In this document: positions 48,177-60,077 of the stretch, piece after piece
Layout of the letters: every line of letters begins with the position of its first letter
Position numbering within the stretch: the stretch's first letter is position 1
Assembly: GCA_951802425.1 (NCBI GenBank)
Contig: OX637794.1
Location: 2,728,001 to 2,792,000, forward strand
Reading direction: 5' to 3'
DNA length: 64,000 nt
From: Clavaria fumosa
Lineage: Eukaryota > Basidiomycota > Agaricomycetes > Agaricales > Clavariaceae
The notes under the pieces: generated by a model
What the model saw: the letters and a program-made list of their open reading frames with translations, nothing else
Database searches by the model: none
Told to the model about the DNA's origin: nothing
Program-made: the position numbers and the translations under genes

Positions 48177-49126
48177 TCAATCCTGATGAGCATGTGAAGT
48201 GGGCTTCAGGCTAGAATTTTCGAAGAGCGGAGAGGCTACTGACGTAAAATTGCTTTCCTCCGTGTCTTCCTCTCTTCTGGTAGAGACGAGGGTCAGGCCT
48301 CTGTCAAAGCCATGACTCGACTTTGGTAGGTAGGAACTGTCAGCGAGCAGCAAGACATCTGCTTTTATAGCAAGACTTTACCAGGTCGCGCCATGTCTCT
48401 TCCTCGTCGTTTTCCGTCTGGGAAAGTTACAGCCCATCAGCTCATGGTTACAGGGATATCACGAGAACACGAACCTGCAATTGATATATTTGCAAGAACC
48501 CTTTGAAGCTTTTGCAAAGGGTTATCGTTCGCGTAATAGCGGATCATTCAATCCTACTCACGTCAGGTTACCGGTTTCAGTGACGTCCAGAAACTCTACC
48601 AATTCATCCTTTGTCTCCTTCGAGAAAGGTGCACCATTCGTATCCCGTGCCCACGCGTCCAATCCTTCTGGGGTCAAGTATGCACCCCCTGGAGGAGCCA
48701 ATAATGCCTGCACGTCTTTGCTGTTCCGAGAAGGCGAAGGGTGACAATACTGGATATTGGAATGTCAATACAGCGCGAAAATATGGAGCATGAGCAAAAA
48801 TCAACCTTGGCAAAGATGTGTTTAAGGCATAATTCCAACTGTACATGCAGATTAGTTGAGGGTGTTGCATTCAAGAACGTTGGGCGTACCTGCTTTGAGA
48901 TGCAACCTTCGTCGTCCAGTAACTGTGGTCCTGGCCGCGCATTTCGTCTGCCTTGACGCGATTCTGGTTCCGGCGTCTCAGCACGCGGCGACCCTACACC
49001 TCCGTCATACATTGATAGCGCGAATGACTCGAGTGGAAGGGCGTGTAGGCGTGTAGGAGTAGCCGGTTGAAGCTTGAAGGTCTCTTCACACTTTTTTTGC
49101 ACGTGGTCTGTACGTATTTGTGCCAT
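48177..49126 (-). CDS. Hypothetical protein with an EF-hand-like loop
   Basis: I do not recognise a named family. ATG at 49126 gives MAQIRTDHVQKKCEETFKLQ. A disordered stretch follows (GSPRAETPEPESRQGRRNAR), then short exons joined by intron signals. The next part reads YCHPSPSRNSKDVQALLAPP, then GGAYLTPEGLDAWARDTNG and FSKETKDELVEFLDVTETGN-LT. DVTETGNLT has D, T/N and L at EF-hand loop positions, preceded by a helix. After an intron come GFLQIYQLQ, TENDEEETWRDL and HGFDRGLTLVSTRREED, ending at 48177-48179. Six exons and about 210 residues are inferred. Its start is only 31 bases from the PRP28 start on the other strand. The coding call is fairly good; the role is unknown. Confidence 0.55.
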
Positions 49127-49157
49127 CAACGACACCTACGCGTCACGCACATTTGGG

Positions 49158-51912
49158 ATGGCTCCTCTCTCCATTCAGTCCTTGCTGGAAGAACAACGGC
49201 TGGCGAAGGAAAGGGCGTCAAAGGTGAGCGGAGTCATCTCTCTTTACCTCTGTGCGACACAATGACTCGCTACCAGCCCAAATTCTTCTCCAAAGAAGAG
49301 CGTGCTAAGCATGCCATTGAACGACGTGCACAGGAGATCAAAGAGCAAGAAGAGAAGCAAACTCGAGCGGAGCAAGATCGTTTACTCCTGGAACAGAAAG
49401 CAGCGGAGGGACGCAATCAACAATCTCGACCCCAACGTTCGTAGTTGACAATCCTATGCATGCATTGCAACTGCATTAACACCGTCACAGATGGCAGAGA
49501 TCAACAACGCTACAGTCGTCGAGACAATAGGAGGGGACACCAACCTCGGGGGAATTTCCAAAACGTGCCGACTGCTCCCCGCGCTGACCGCGCCAAGCAA
49601 CCTGCCTCTGCCGCCGGCGGCTCATCCGCTTCAGCGTACAACTCGATGCCACCTCCGCCACTTCCATCAGCGGCGGCTGAGTCGTCGTCCGCTCCTTTTG
49701 TCTCACCCATGACCGAAGACGAGATCTCCGCTATCCGCTCGCGATACCTGGGCGTCGACAAGAAGAAGCGCAAGATCCGCAAGATGAACGATCGTAAATT
49801 TGTCTTCGACTGGGACACGCAGGACGACACGCTCGCCGATGACTCCCCTATGGCCGCTGCAAGCAACCGACAAGGCGCGAGAGTGATGTTCGGGCGTGGA
49901 CACATCGCCGGTATGGACGACGGTGCAGGGAGCAGTTCGAAAAAGAAACCCTCTGCAGGCAGTGGCATTAACGTGGCAAACCTAGCCGACCCAATAGAAA
50001 GACGCAAAGCCGCCAAGGCAGGCATTGACGATAGGCATTGGACGGATAAACCTTTGTCTGAGATGAAAGAGCGTGATTGGCGTATCTTCAGGGAGGATTT
50101 CAGTATTTCCGCCAGGGGTTCGTCCTCTCATATCAACCTTATGCTTTTCTCCTGCTGATTGACTGGCTTGTAGGCGGTCAAATACCACATCCACTTCGCT
50201 CTTGGACGGAGTCAGAAATCCCACAACTCATCCTCGATGTCATCGAGCGAATTGGATATAAAGACCCATCTCCAATACAACGTCAAGCTATCCCAATTGG
50301 TCTGCAGACTAGGGACATCATTGGCATCGCCGAGACCGGTACGTATCGCAACGAATCTCCGCTTATCCTTTGCTCACTCATGTTGTGTGTTAGGTTCGGG
50401 TAAAACTGCGGCCTTTGTCATTCCGATGCTGACTTTCATTTCGCACTTACCACCATTTACGGACGAAAATCGGCATCGTGGTCCATACGCCTTGATCATG
50501 GCACCCACTCGTGAGCTGGCGCAGCAGATCGAGTCGGAGTCGAGAAAATTTGCACAACCGCTTGGCTTCCGCTGCGTCTCCATTGTCGGAGGGGTGCGTG
50601 TGCCACACAGCTTCCGTCTCGAGCAATTCCTGATCTGAACTCGGTGATGAATTTCACAGCGCGCCGTCGAGGAACAACAGTTCAATCTACGAGATGGCGC
50701 GGAGATTATCATCGCCACGCCTGGCCGTCTCAAGGACGTGATCGAGCGTCACGTCATCGTTCTCTCGCAGTGCCGGTATGTGGTCATGGACGAGGCTGAC
50801 AGGATGGTACACCTCGGCTTTGAGGCGGATCTGAACTTCATATTGGACGCGCTCCCGAGCGAAACAATGAGCGGCGAAGACCAGGGCGAGCAGATGGACG
50901 TGGACGGTGTGACGATGATCAAGAAAGGAAGAACGCGAGTTACCACGTTGTTCTCTGCTACCATGCCACCCGCCGTTGAACGGCTGGCGAGGAAGTATCT
51001 GAGGAAGCCAGCGGTCATCACTATCGGCGAGGCGGGCAGAGCGGTGGACACTGTCGAGCAACGCGTCGAATTTGTCAATGGAGATGAGAAGAAGAAGTAC
51101 GTCGAGAAAGCTTCTAGTCTAGGTACCGGCTATGAACCTGACCGAATCCAACAGGCAGAAACTCCTCGAGATCCTCAACAGCGGACAATTTGCCTCGCCT
51201 ATCATCGTCTTCGTCAACCAGAAGAAGATGGCGGACATGGTGGCGAAGGACGTCCAACGTGGAGGGGTGCGGCAAATAACCCTCTCCATAGCAGCGTACG
51301 GACTCTGACCGGTTGTCATTTTAGTGGAGCACTTCGACACTGCACTCTGGAAAGAACCAGGAGCAGCGCGAGGCGGCGCTTCAAGCGTTGCGGAGCGGGG
51401 AGGCCGATGTTCTGGTCGCTACCGACTTAGCCGGTCGTGGAATAGACGTCCAAGACGTCAGCCTCGTGGTTAACTTCCAGATGGCCAGTACCATCGAGGC
51501 CTACGTTCATCGTATCGGTACGTGACTTCTTCCCGTGTTCCTCGCGTCCGCTTAACACAAGAACACTCGTCCCTAGGTCGAACTGGGCGTGCCGGGAAGC
51601 TGGGAACATCGATCACCTTCTTGACGAACGACGACGATGAAGTAATGTATGTGCTGTTCCTTCCGTGTTCCCTTATCTTTGGACATTGCATGCTTATCGT
51701 TAATGTGCCTGGGGTTTTTCTTGCAGGTACGATCTCAAGCAAGGCACGCATCTTGAATACTATTTGTCTGTGATTGTACTCACTCGACTTATCCAGAGAT
51801 CTCAAAGAGCCCAGTGTCCAAAGTGCCGATGGAATTGGCGAAACACGAAGCCGCGCTGCACAAAGTGTCGAGAGAGATGAAGAGGAAACGAGACGCCGAG
51901 GATGTAGGCTGA
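49158..51912 (+). CDS. PRP28: DEAD-box pre-mRNA splicing helicase PRP28 (DDX23-type)
   Basis: PRP28 removes U1 from the 5' splice site so that U6 can pair there, within the U4/U6.U5 tri-snRNP step. ATG at 49158 starts [20 protein letters not shown], and the charged N-terminal helix runs [38 protein letters not shown] and DDTLADDSP are PRP28-specific. The helicase core has every motif: Q ([12 protein letters not shown]), I ([11 protein letters not shown], across an intron), Ia ([10 protein letters not shown]), Ib (ATPGRL), II (VMDEADRM), III (FSAT), IV ([13 protein letters not shown]), V ([15 protein letters not shown]) and VI ([11 protein letters not shown]). The last exon ends [20 protein letters not shown] at 51910-51912. 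Introns interrupt several motifs, so unspliced frames look broken. The enzyme should be functional. Confidence 0.94.
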
Positions 51913-53882
51913 TCTTATCCACATTTTCATTGGGAGCAAGCCATGTTTTTCGTCCGTCTGGAAAACAGCGCGATACCGAGTTGGTTACGGTGTGAGACGT
52001 ACCGCAGATGAACAGTTTCACGGTATCTCGTCCATTCCAGAATTTCTGATGGCTTGGGAAGGCTATCCCACAACCACAAATAATTTTAAGCGGAGTTGAC
52101 GTTCATGTGCTTCAGGTGCAGGTGGAATAGTCGACTATTTCGAAGCACCATTCGGACCGCAATGTCAGGTGGTGTGGCGGACGCATTATTCGCCTCGCGG
52201 CTTCAGCCATGTGCCACAGGAGGTTACAAAGTTGGTGTCTCTTGAGGTCTCGAGCGGGGAAAGGGGCGCATACCCCCAAGACTGTATAAATAACTCACTA
52301 GATGCTTGATACGGGTCGGTTTTGTGGCGTGACGTTGGCGGGCGAGCTCAAACACCGGCACGTGGATGTTACAGCAACGAAGATGCATTATTCAGGGTAA
52401 GCACGAACGTTTGTATGGTACGGTAAGTACTCGTGCGCACGATTAGATGTTCCGGGAGTAATTTCAACGCTAAGAGACCACGCGGAACGCCGCATAGGAT
52501 CAGGCGAGAGCGGGAAGGTTGGGCGAGGGGATAGGGGCAGCGTAAGCGAGGGGTGTAGGATCAGCGACCAATGTCAATGTCCAAGCCTCTCAGGGGCGCG
52601 AGAGATGCGGAAAAAAGTGATTGAGAAAGTGGTAATTTCTTGGATGGCTTGGTAGGACGGTCACTGTCGCCTATCTCTTGCGCGGAGGCATCGGCGATTC
52701 CCTTGCCTCTAAATAAGCCGACAGGGATATAGGTTCAAGGAGGGTGCGAGCCGGGCCGGTGCAAGGGAAGACATCATGAGCCCGCCCGGCGACATTTGTT
52801 TCCTCCGAGCAGCAAACGGACAATACAAACGGAAGCCCTAATGTTTCAAACGGAATGAAACGATCCGTGATCTGCACACGGCATTCTTGAATTTGCCGTA
52901 TTAAAAGCAAATAGGCGAGAGCGCAGAAGGAGAGCCGAAAGAACGAAATTGTGAAAAGATGAGAAGGTGAGTGAGTGAGTGTAGGGACCGGTAAGCACGC
53001 CCTCCTCTTTGGATATATAGTGATGGTCATGCGCCGTTGGCATCATTTGATTGAAAGGGCAGTGCTGCGAGGGTGGCTGGTGCGTTCTCGCTTGAATGCA
53101 ATGCGACTGAACTGCTTCATGCGTCCCAGCCCCAAAGCTGGACATGTAGCATGTGGTAGACGAAGGCGATAAGGTAAGACCCGAATATCGGTCTTGTATC
53201 GGTATCAGAGTTCGACGAAATTGTGTGAATTAATGAAGGAGATAAATATGCGTAGGGCGGCCGAAGGCTAATCGTCATAGCGTCCACAGCACGTCTATAG
53301 TGCTTAAAAAATTTGGATAAAGCGAACTGTGTATTTAAAATGACTTTGTGCTTGGCTCGGCGGGGATGAGAGATGTAAGCGCCAATGAGAGTTGGCCAAG
53401 TCTCCATCAAGCCAAGTAAGAAGGACACGTTTAGTCGACACTGTGAACTTCTAGCTTGCTCATCAGCTTGGCATTGAGCGGGTATTAGCGATTACGAGAC
53501 CGTGATTTTGCTGTACATTTACTACTAGCGTTGAGGTGCTGAATAACTACTAGCTGAATAATATGAAAAAAGACCTTTCGGCTGAGGTTCGGCATGATAT
53601 TCGGACCTCATGGAAAGCGTGACTGTGATTTAAATTGTGACTTACTATACTATATTTGGTAATATTTTAATTAAAAAATATTATTAAATTTGCATGCGCT
53701 GCCCCCAACGATCGCGCAACAACGGACGGAAAAGGGGATCAGCGAAGGATTTGTTCTATTCTATGATGGTCTACTCATCATCGTCCTAACTCTTGACGCC
53801 CATCATCTCTTTCTCTCTCTCAGCTACCTCTTCATCGTTTGCATCCGGGTATTCATTAATATTCATTGTCTCACAACGGACA
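51913..53882. other. 2-kb gene-poor region
   Basis: No reading frame here has recognisable domains or a credible exon chain. It holds the PRP28 3' UTR, the promoter of the HAL-type kinase, and an AT-rich inverted repeat at 53660-53683. A CT-rich stretch just before 53,883 suits a transcription start region. Confidence 0.5.
53660..53683. repeat. AT-rich inverted repeat
   Basis: TAATATTTTAA is followed directly by TTAAAAAATATTA, a nearly perfect 24-base palindrome of pure A/T inside a 45-base AT tract. It could extrude as a hairpin or act as a nucleosome-poor element about 200 bases upstream of the kinase start. Confidence 0.7.
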
Positions 53883-56800
53883 ATGATCTCTGCTCATCGT
53901 ATGGAACCCTTACTGCCCTCCAGCTCAAGCCCGTCTTCGCCGATACAATTTGACAAACATCCTATCTTCCCCGTTGTGGCCTTGAAGTCGGCTCGGTCAC
54001 AGCCAGCCTTCGCTGCCTCGTCTCAGACCCTCCGGTTGTCCGCAGATACATCTACCACAATGTGGCCCCCAAATCCAGGTCGGGATGTCCCTGTGCGGTT
54101 CATTGTACCCGACATACCCGACATTTCTAGGAGCAGCTCATTGCTGGCAAATGGTGCAGAGGTCTGTCTCCATTTTACTGCATCTCGTATCCACTATTCC
54201 CGCTTGTGGATTGTGTGGCCATGCGTTCAAGAGATCTCGTGACTGAAGTCCATTATGTCGCTTTCCTTCAGTCCACAACCCCGCGTGAATCACGAAATGT
54301 GACCATCATCGTACCGGAAAACGGCCACATGCGTGAGGAAGTCTTTCCTCAATCTCGCAGACCGCTGCGGTCCCGATCCCCGCCCCCTAATAATCGCAAG
54401 CGCACCACCTCACTTAGTCGTTTTCGCTTTGGCCGTAACAAAAGTTCCTCGTTCTTGAACATCAACATCGCGCCTCCACTACCACCACCTCCACCTCGAA
54501 CACCGCCGCCATCACATACAATGCCACGAGCTCGCCCTACGAAGCACGGTCCCTTCCATGAGCTGAAGCGTTTCCTCAATCATCACATCTCCCACCGCAC
54601 CCCTAGCGCTCTGCCGTCACCCGCACCTTGCACCCAACCTGACCCCGCCCAGGCCCCCGCCAAGCAACGCCGCAGCGAGAACGTCGACAGGGTGGCTCAG
54701 AACGGGACCGCCCCCGTATCTCTTACAGCCTCTAATTCACCAAAATCGGGTGGCCCCCTTTCAACCTCGTCACCCGTCCCTGTTCCTTCGGAGGGGACCT
54801 TTTCGCGCAAGAAAGGTGCCAAGATGCAGAACGGCAGGCACAAGGCCAAAACGAAGAGCGCAGATCAACCCTCGGACAAGCCCAAATCCACTAATAAACA
54901 AGGCTCTCATTCTTCCACCCCAAGCTCTTCTGCCGATGCTACATCATCAGATGATTCTGCCGTATCAGGCTCGAGAGGAACACACGCATCGTCCAACACC
55001 CCGCCACCTCATCAGGTGAAGTCATTGTATGACGCGACTCAAGCGCATATATCCAAGAAATATGGCAAATGGGGACGCGTTTTGGGCTCGGGTGCCGGAG
55101 GAACTGTTCGATTGATCCAGGCCAGCGCGAGAAGCGGCGGTACTATTTTCGCCGTCAAAGAATTCCGTCCCAAGCGCAATGGCGAGAGTGAAAAGGAATA
55201 CCAGAAAAAGGTCACGGCCGAATTTTGTTTCGGCTCCGTTTTGAAGCATCCCAACATCATCGAGACCGTCGACATAGTCGCTGACCACGGGCATTATTAT
55301 GAGGTCCGTTCAGTGACTTTCCCCCCTCACTTTCGGTCTTCATAATTCCATTATGATTCGATTAGGTCATGGAGTATGCGCCTTTCGACCTCTTCAGCGT
55401 CGTTATGTCAGGCAAAATGTGTCGGCAAGAGATATATTGCGTCTTCCGACAAATTTGTGATGGCGTCGAGTATTTGCACGAAATGGGTCTTGCACATCGT
55501 GACCTCAAACTGGACAACTGCGTCATGACCAAGTCCAACGTTGTCAAGCTCATCGACTTTGGCACCGCCACCGTCTTCCATTATCCTGGACGAGCGCCCA
55601 CAAACGCGACAGGGGTCGTTGGCTCAGACCCATATCTCGCTCCGGAAGTGCTCAGCAACGACTCGTACGACCCGCGCAAATCCGACGTCTGGAGTGTAGC
55701 CATTATCTTCATGTGCATGCTCCTCCGCCGCTTCCCGTGGAAACTTGCCGACCCCAAGTCTGACGCGGGCTTCAAGGGATTCGTGCAGGCGCATCCCGAT
55801 CTGTCCGAGAAACCGCCGTCGAAGCCGCCCCGCTCAACTGTGCGAAACCTGACGGCACCCACCCCGAGTCCAACAGAGAGTCTGGAGAAGGCACAGCTGC
55901 CTGAAAGGGCGACGAGCAGCGACGCCGGCAGCGCTGCGTCGCCAGCTGACGGAGAAGGCTCCAGCAGTCGCGGCACCGATATCCGGTCCATCTTCACGGC
56001 GTCTTCGAGCGTTTCCACGGGCTTCTCCTACATCACGCAGGGTGACGCCGACTCGCCCACAGAGCAAGAGCTTGACGAATGGAAGCATCTGAAGCCAGGG
56101 AAGTACTTGGGCCACGGTCGGGCCAAGAGCGCAGTCGCCCTCGGTACACCAGCGTTGCACGTGTCGGAGAGCCCTGCGGAGGTGCATTACACAGTCGTCC
56201 CGTTTATCGTTCGGCCCGATGTCTCTACCATGTCGCTACCGCTAGCCCCAACGTTGGAGCCGGTCCCGCCATTGGATAATACCCCCTCAATCGTGAAGCC
56301 TTCTGCGGACGCAGAGGGTATGCTGACCCCGAGACTGGCGCCCGTCGACACAGAGAGGGGACCCGCGAGAGCAAGAGCCGCGACGTTCCACGGCCAATCG
56401 TCTGCGATGCCCCGCGCAAAGTACGCGCTGCCGTCGGAGACATCGACCTCCACCTCGACGATGACGTTGGCGGCGGCGACGGGGTCCACGACCCCCGCCG
56501 CGCGTCCGCGCACCGACAGCGTCGTGTCGTCCACCAGCATCTCCGCCGAGTCCATCTTCCGTCTTCTCCCGCGCGAGACGCGGCCTGCGTTGCGGCGCAT
56601 GCTGTTCGTGGAGCCCACCGCGCGCTGCACGCTGACGGACCTGCTCAAGGGCAGGGGCAAGTCGTCCGGGTTGCTTTGTGGGTGCCGTCGCGCGGAAGGC
56701 GCGGACGTTGTCACCCCGATACCTGGCGGGCACTGCGAAGACCATAATTACGACGCCGAGGAGGAGGACGACGGCGACGAGTGGCTGAAGAGCATCGTCC

Positions 56801-56889
56801 CATGCTCGCGATCAGGCGTGGTCCCCCAACATGAGCACCTGAAGGTCGTGGGTTACGAGGGCAAGTCCAAGAGGCGTTTCTTTAGGTGA
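53883..56889 (+). CDS. HAL4/SAT4-HAL5-type serine/threonine protein kinase
   Basis: Kinases of this fungal-specific group stabilise nutrient and potassium transporters at the plasma membrane. Three exons are well fixed by phase: 53883-54161, 54272-55303 and 55366-56889, giving about 944 residues. The N-terminal 350 residues are Ser/Pro/Arg-rich and disordered. The kinase domain begins [20 protein letters not shown]. It continues with the VAIK-type lysine (FAVKEFRPK), catalytic loop [11 protein letters not shown], metal-binding DFGTATVF, activation-end YLAPEVL, and [21 protein letters not shown] Ser/Thr/Pro-rich insert of about 250 residues (about 55,780-56,530) then separates the C-lobe from its final helices ([20 protein letters not shown]). 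The tail has acidic and basic patches ([24 protein letters not shown]). All catalytic residues are present. Confidence 0.88.
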
Positions 56890-57241
56890 AGCGTTGCGTG
56901 GATGTTTTTATTTATTATTACATATGAAACAATATTGCAAATGTGGCACGATACCGCTGCCGACTGAAATTTTTCGTGTGGTCTGTCCCGTTGCTAGTCG
57001 ACCCAGATGTAACCATGGAATTGCAAATTTATGTAATTGTGTGCCTCGATAGTTGCTCCCGTGGTGATGCCCTCGCCGCATATGTATATATAGGATGATT
57101 GACAGACGTGGCAAGGGCGCCCCTTCATGAGTGCAGGAGTGCCAAGAGAAATTTCACGGTGATGGTTTCGCTGAAGGGCTGGCGCTAGAGCGGAGAAATC
57201 GCGAAATAATTTAGAATAGATTTTGCACTGTACTATACCGA
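56890..57241. other. Convergent intergenic spacer, nothing recognised
   Basis: This lies between the stop codons of the HAL-type kinase and OS-9. A TATATATA-like run near 57,080 is present, but both neighbours end here, so it is probably incidental. Confidence 0.5.
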
Positions 57242-59197
57242 TTACAATTCGTCCTGACGTATTGTGGTGCCGCTGGACTGGTCCTCTGTTTGCTTCGTCC
57301 GTTTTCTCGCCTGTTCCTCCTCTGAAACAGCAACAACGCTTTGTCCTCCTCCCTCTGGGACAGCATTAACGCCTTTCTCTTCTGGGGCACCCTTGACCGT
57401 GCGGTGTTCTTGTGAAGCCGCGTTGAGAGGCCGCTCTCTCTCTGCACCCGTCTGCTCGCCCACGGGAGCATCGCCACCCTTCTGTTCCTTTCTCATGGAC
57501 GATTTGCGGCCTTTGACATCGTAGCCGGCGGCCCGAAGGGCGTCGGCAATCACGTCCGGATCCAGACCAGCCCGAGGATGGTTCGCCTCGTCGCCACGGT
57601 TGCCGCCACCATCGAAGCCACGCCGCGGCTTGTCGAACGGCAGCTCCCCGACGATCTCGACGAAGATCTCCCCGTCCTCGTCGATCTGGATGAGCGCCTG
57701 CATGTCGGGCACGACGCCGCCGCTGGCGAGCAGGCTGAGGGTGCGCAGCATCTCCTCGTACTTGCCCGCGCGCCGCTCGCTGGCAGACGTGTCCTCTGCA
57801 GCGGCGGCGGCGGCGGCGGCCTCCGCGTGCTGCTCCTCCAGGAGGGGGTTCGGCGGGATCGAGTTCGCCTGGGAGCGCGGATGCCTCACCGGGTAACTCG
57901 TCTCGAGCAGAGCAGTCGCTGCGCTCGCGGTCTGGTCGCCGACAGAGTCGACAATCTCGCGACATCTGATGACGGCGGTCTCAGCAGAGTCAAGCTGTGA
58001 TCTGAATCCTGGTTGCCCGCAGAGCCGGGGCGTGCCGACGACAACCACGTAGAAGCACGTCTTGGGTTCTTTGACCAACAAGATATGATCGGTCATTGTG
58101 GGGGAGCAGTGGAACTGTCCGGGGCAAAGTTTAAAATCAGTTTCGGTGATGATAGGGTGGCGTGGGGGGTGTCGAATGAAAAAAAGAAAGTAAAAAGTAA
58201 AAAGATGAACCTGAATCTCAACCTCGCGGCGCTTCCCAGTTTTGTCGCAGTATGATCCGTCTGTCCATCTTTGGACAAGATAACGAGAGCCCGCGCCGCG
58301 CGCTAGTTCGATATTCGCAGCCAAGGCGTTTCGTTGCGCGACGGTTAGATCTGCCCCGAATTCTGGCGTCGGAGGGGCCTTGCCCAAGGTGTATGCGTCC
58401 CACTGGCAGACGACTGTATGAACGAAAAAAACAAAAGAAGGCAAATTGATACAGCAACTTACTTCGGGATCTTCTTCGGGTTCGTAGCCACCTGACTCCA
58501 TTAAGGTAACGGAAAGAAGAAAGAAAAAAAAAGATCGATCACAAACTCGGATGAGGGTGCGCGTGGGGCAGTTCACGGAACTGTCGGACTTGGTGATTGT
58601 GGCAGTATGAATAGGTGAGCCAGCCTTGGCGATGCTATGACCGTGATGAGGGTCGGCAAGCTGAGATGAACATGCGAACCTACGTATAGGCATGTCCCCG
58701 CAAGCGGTTGTAATAATGACCAGCTTTTCATCGGTGTGGCGTCAAGTGGTTGTTGATCCTGTGGTGGTTCGGGTATATCCAAGGGGATAGGAATAAGACA
58801 GACGTAAGCATCCTGAGGGCTTAATCGCATGTACTCCAGAGCGTGGTATGGTAAAGGAGAAATAGTGGGCTGGTTTGAACATGTTACTCTCAGGAGTGAC
58901 GCTGCATGGAGTAATAATACGAACCTCTGCGTCTGAGTTGACACCGCCGTCAATGCCTTTACGAGAGTGAGCCGCAACCTCGTCTTTCCATGGCTGGTTG
59001 AGAAACTCGAGTACGCCGCCCTGGAGATGGCCATCCAGCCAATGTTGCGCTGTTTCTTTGGGGACGGGTAGATTGTTCAGGAACGTGACGCTGCATTTCG
59101 GCAATGCGTAGGCGTCCTCTGGGAGTGAATTGAGGAAAGCAACGACAAGTTGCACGGTGCACGACAGGGTCAGTATGGTGCAAAGCGAGCAACGCAT
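57242..59197 (-). CDS. OS-9/Yos9-type ER quality-control lectin
   Basis: OS-9/Yos9 reads trimmed mannose on misfolded glycoproteins and hands them to the Hrd1 ERAD complex in the ER lumen. ATG at 59197 gives a signal peptide (MRCSLCTILTLSCTVQLVVA), followed by NSLPEDAYALPKCSVTFLNN. The MRH lectin domain reads YLVQRWTDGSYCDKTGKRRE-VEIQ, then (after an intron) FHCSPTMTDHILLVKEPKTC, then VVGTPRLCGQPGF. The sugar-binding Q, R, E and Y positions and paired cysteines are present. A poly-Ala stretch and an acidic C-terminal region follow (LIQIDEDGEIFVEIVGELPF). The protein ends TTIRQDEL-stop at 57242-57244, and QDEL is an H/KDEL-like ER retrieval signal, agreeing with residence in the lumen. Domain content and retention signal both fit. 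Confidence 0.9.
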
Positions 59198-60077
59198 TTT
59201 TGGGTGTAAATGAAGCGTAGAAGGCTACGGACAAGGATGATTACCATTTTTAGATGAAATTTGATCTCAGCAACATTACATAATCAAAACTCAGCGGCGT
59301 TTTACAGCCGTATCGTTAGCAAGCAGAAAAGACGACGCCACAGCTGGAAAGGTCCCCACTCTCTCTTTCTTGTCAAGGTCCAGGTCCAATCCGACGGTTA
59401 GACAAACCCGCTTTTATTGTGCTTTTTTAAGGGCTTGCTTCCAATCATCAATATCGCCCGTCTGACTTTGGATCGACTCACGAACGCTGTTACCTCCGTC
59501 GGGGTCTGTTTTTATCGCCGATTGGCTCGAATATCAGAAAAATGACTTGTCGTGTGTTCTCCGTTTAACTGATCCCTGTCCAACCCAACACCCACCCCTT
59601 CCCCCACCCCTTTGTTGTTGTTGTAGGCTTTTGCCGGAAGTAAAAATCAGAGTCTTTATTATTTTATTTTATTTTCAAATGTTGCACGACTTTTATTGTA
59701 TTATTTATTTTTTATTATTTCATTTCATTTTTTATTTTAAACACCAAGCCTTTGTTCTTGTTCTCTTCGACAAGAGTACCAACACAAACACAAGAGAGAT
59801 CAATCATCATCTCTCTCCGAACTGATAATATATTCTTCCAAGCACACATTACGTACACACAATCTCGAATATATATTTCTCAACCCAATCCCAATAAAAA
59901 TTCATTTTACCTATTCGGATTATTCGTTGGTTTTTTCTGACCCAACCAACCCAACCCCTCCGCCCCTTCCACGACTTCCTCCCCTTCCTTCTCTACAACC
60001 GTTCTGTTCAACATCGTTTTCCACCCTTTTATTCCACTCTCCCTCAACCCCCCCCTCCCCGCCCATCGCGCTCCACA
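59198..60077. promoter_or_regulatory. AT-rich upstream region and pyrimidine-rich leader of the AT-hook gene
   Basis: No gene is seen between the divergent OS-9 and AT-hook genes. From about 59,640 to 59,760 the plus strand is dominated by short A/T runs (TTATTTTATTTTATTTTC and similar). From about 59,940 to 60,070 it is almost pure pyrimidine with CCTTCC and CCCTCC blocks leading into the ATG at 60078. Long CT-rich leaders are common before highly expressed fungal genes. Confidence 0.5.

Noticed and set aside
52671..53145. Overlapping minus-strand frames in the gene-poor region
   Set aside because: The composition is unlike the neighbouring genes, with no domain, no splice chain and no upstream signal.
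57366..57965. Arg/Gly-rich minus-strand frame of about 200 codons
   Set aside because: It is an alternative frame of the GC-rich OS-9 C-terminal coding sequence.
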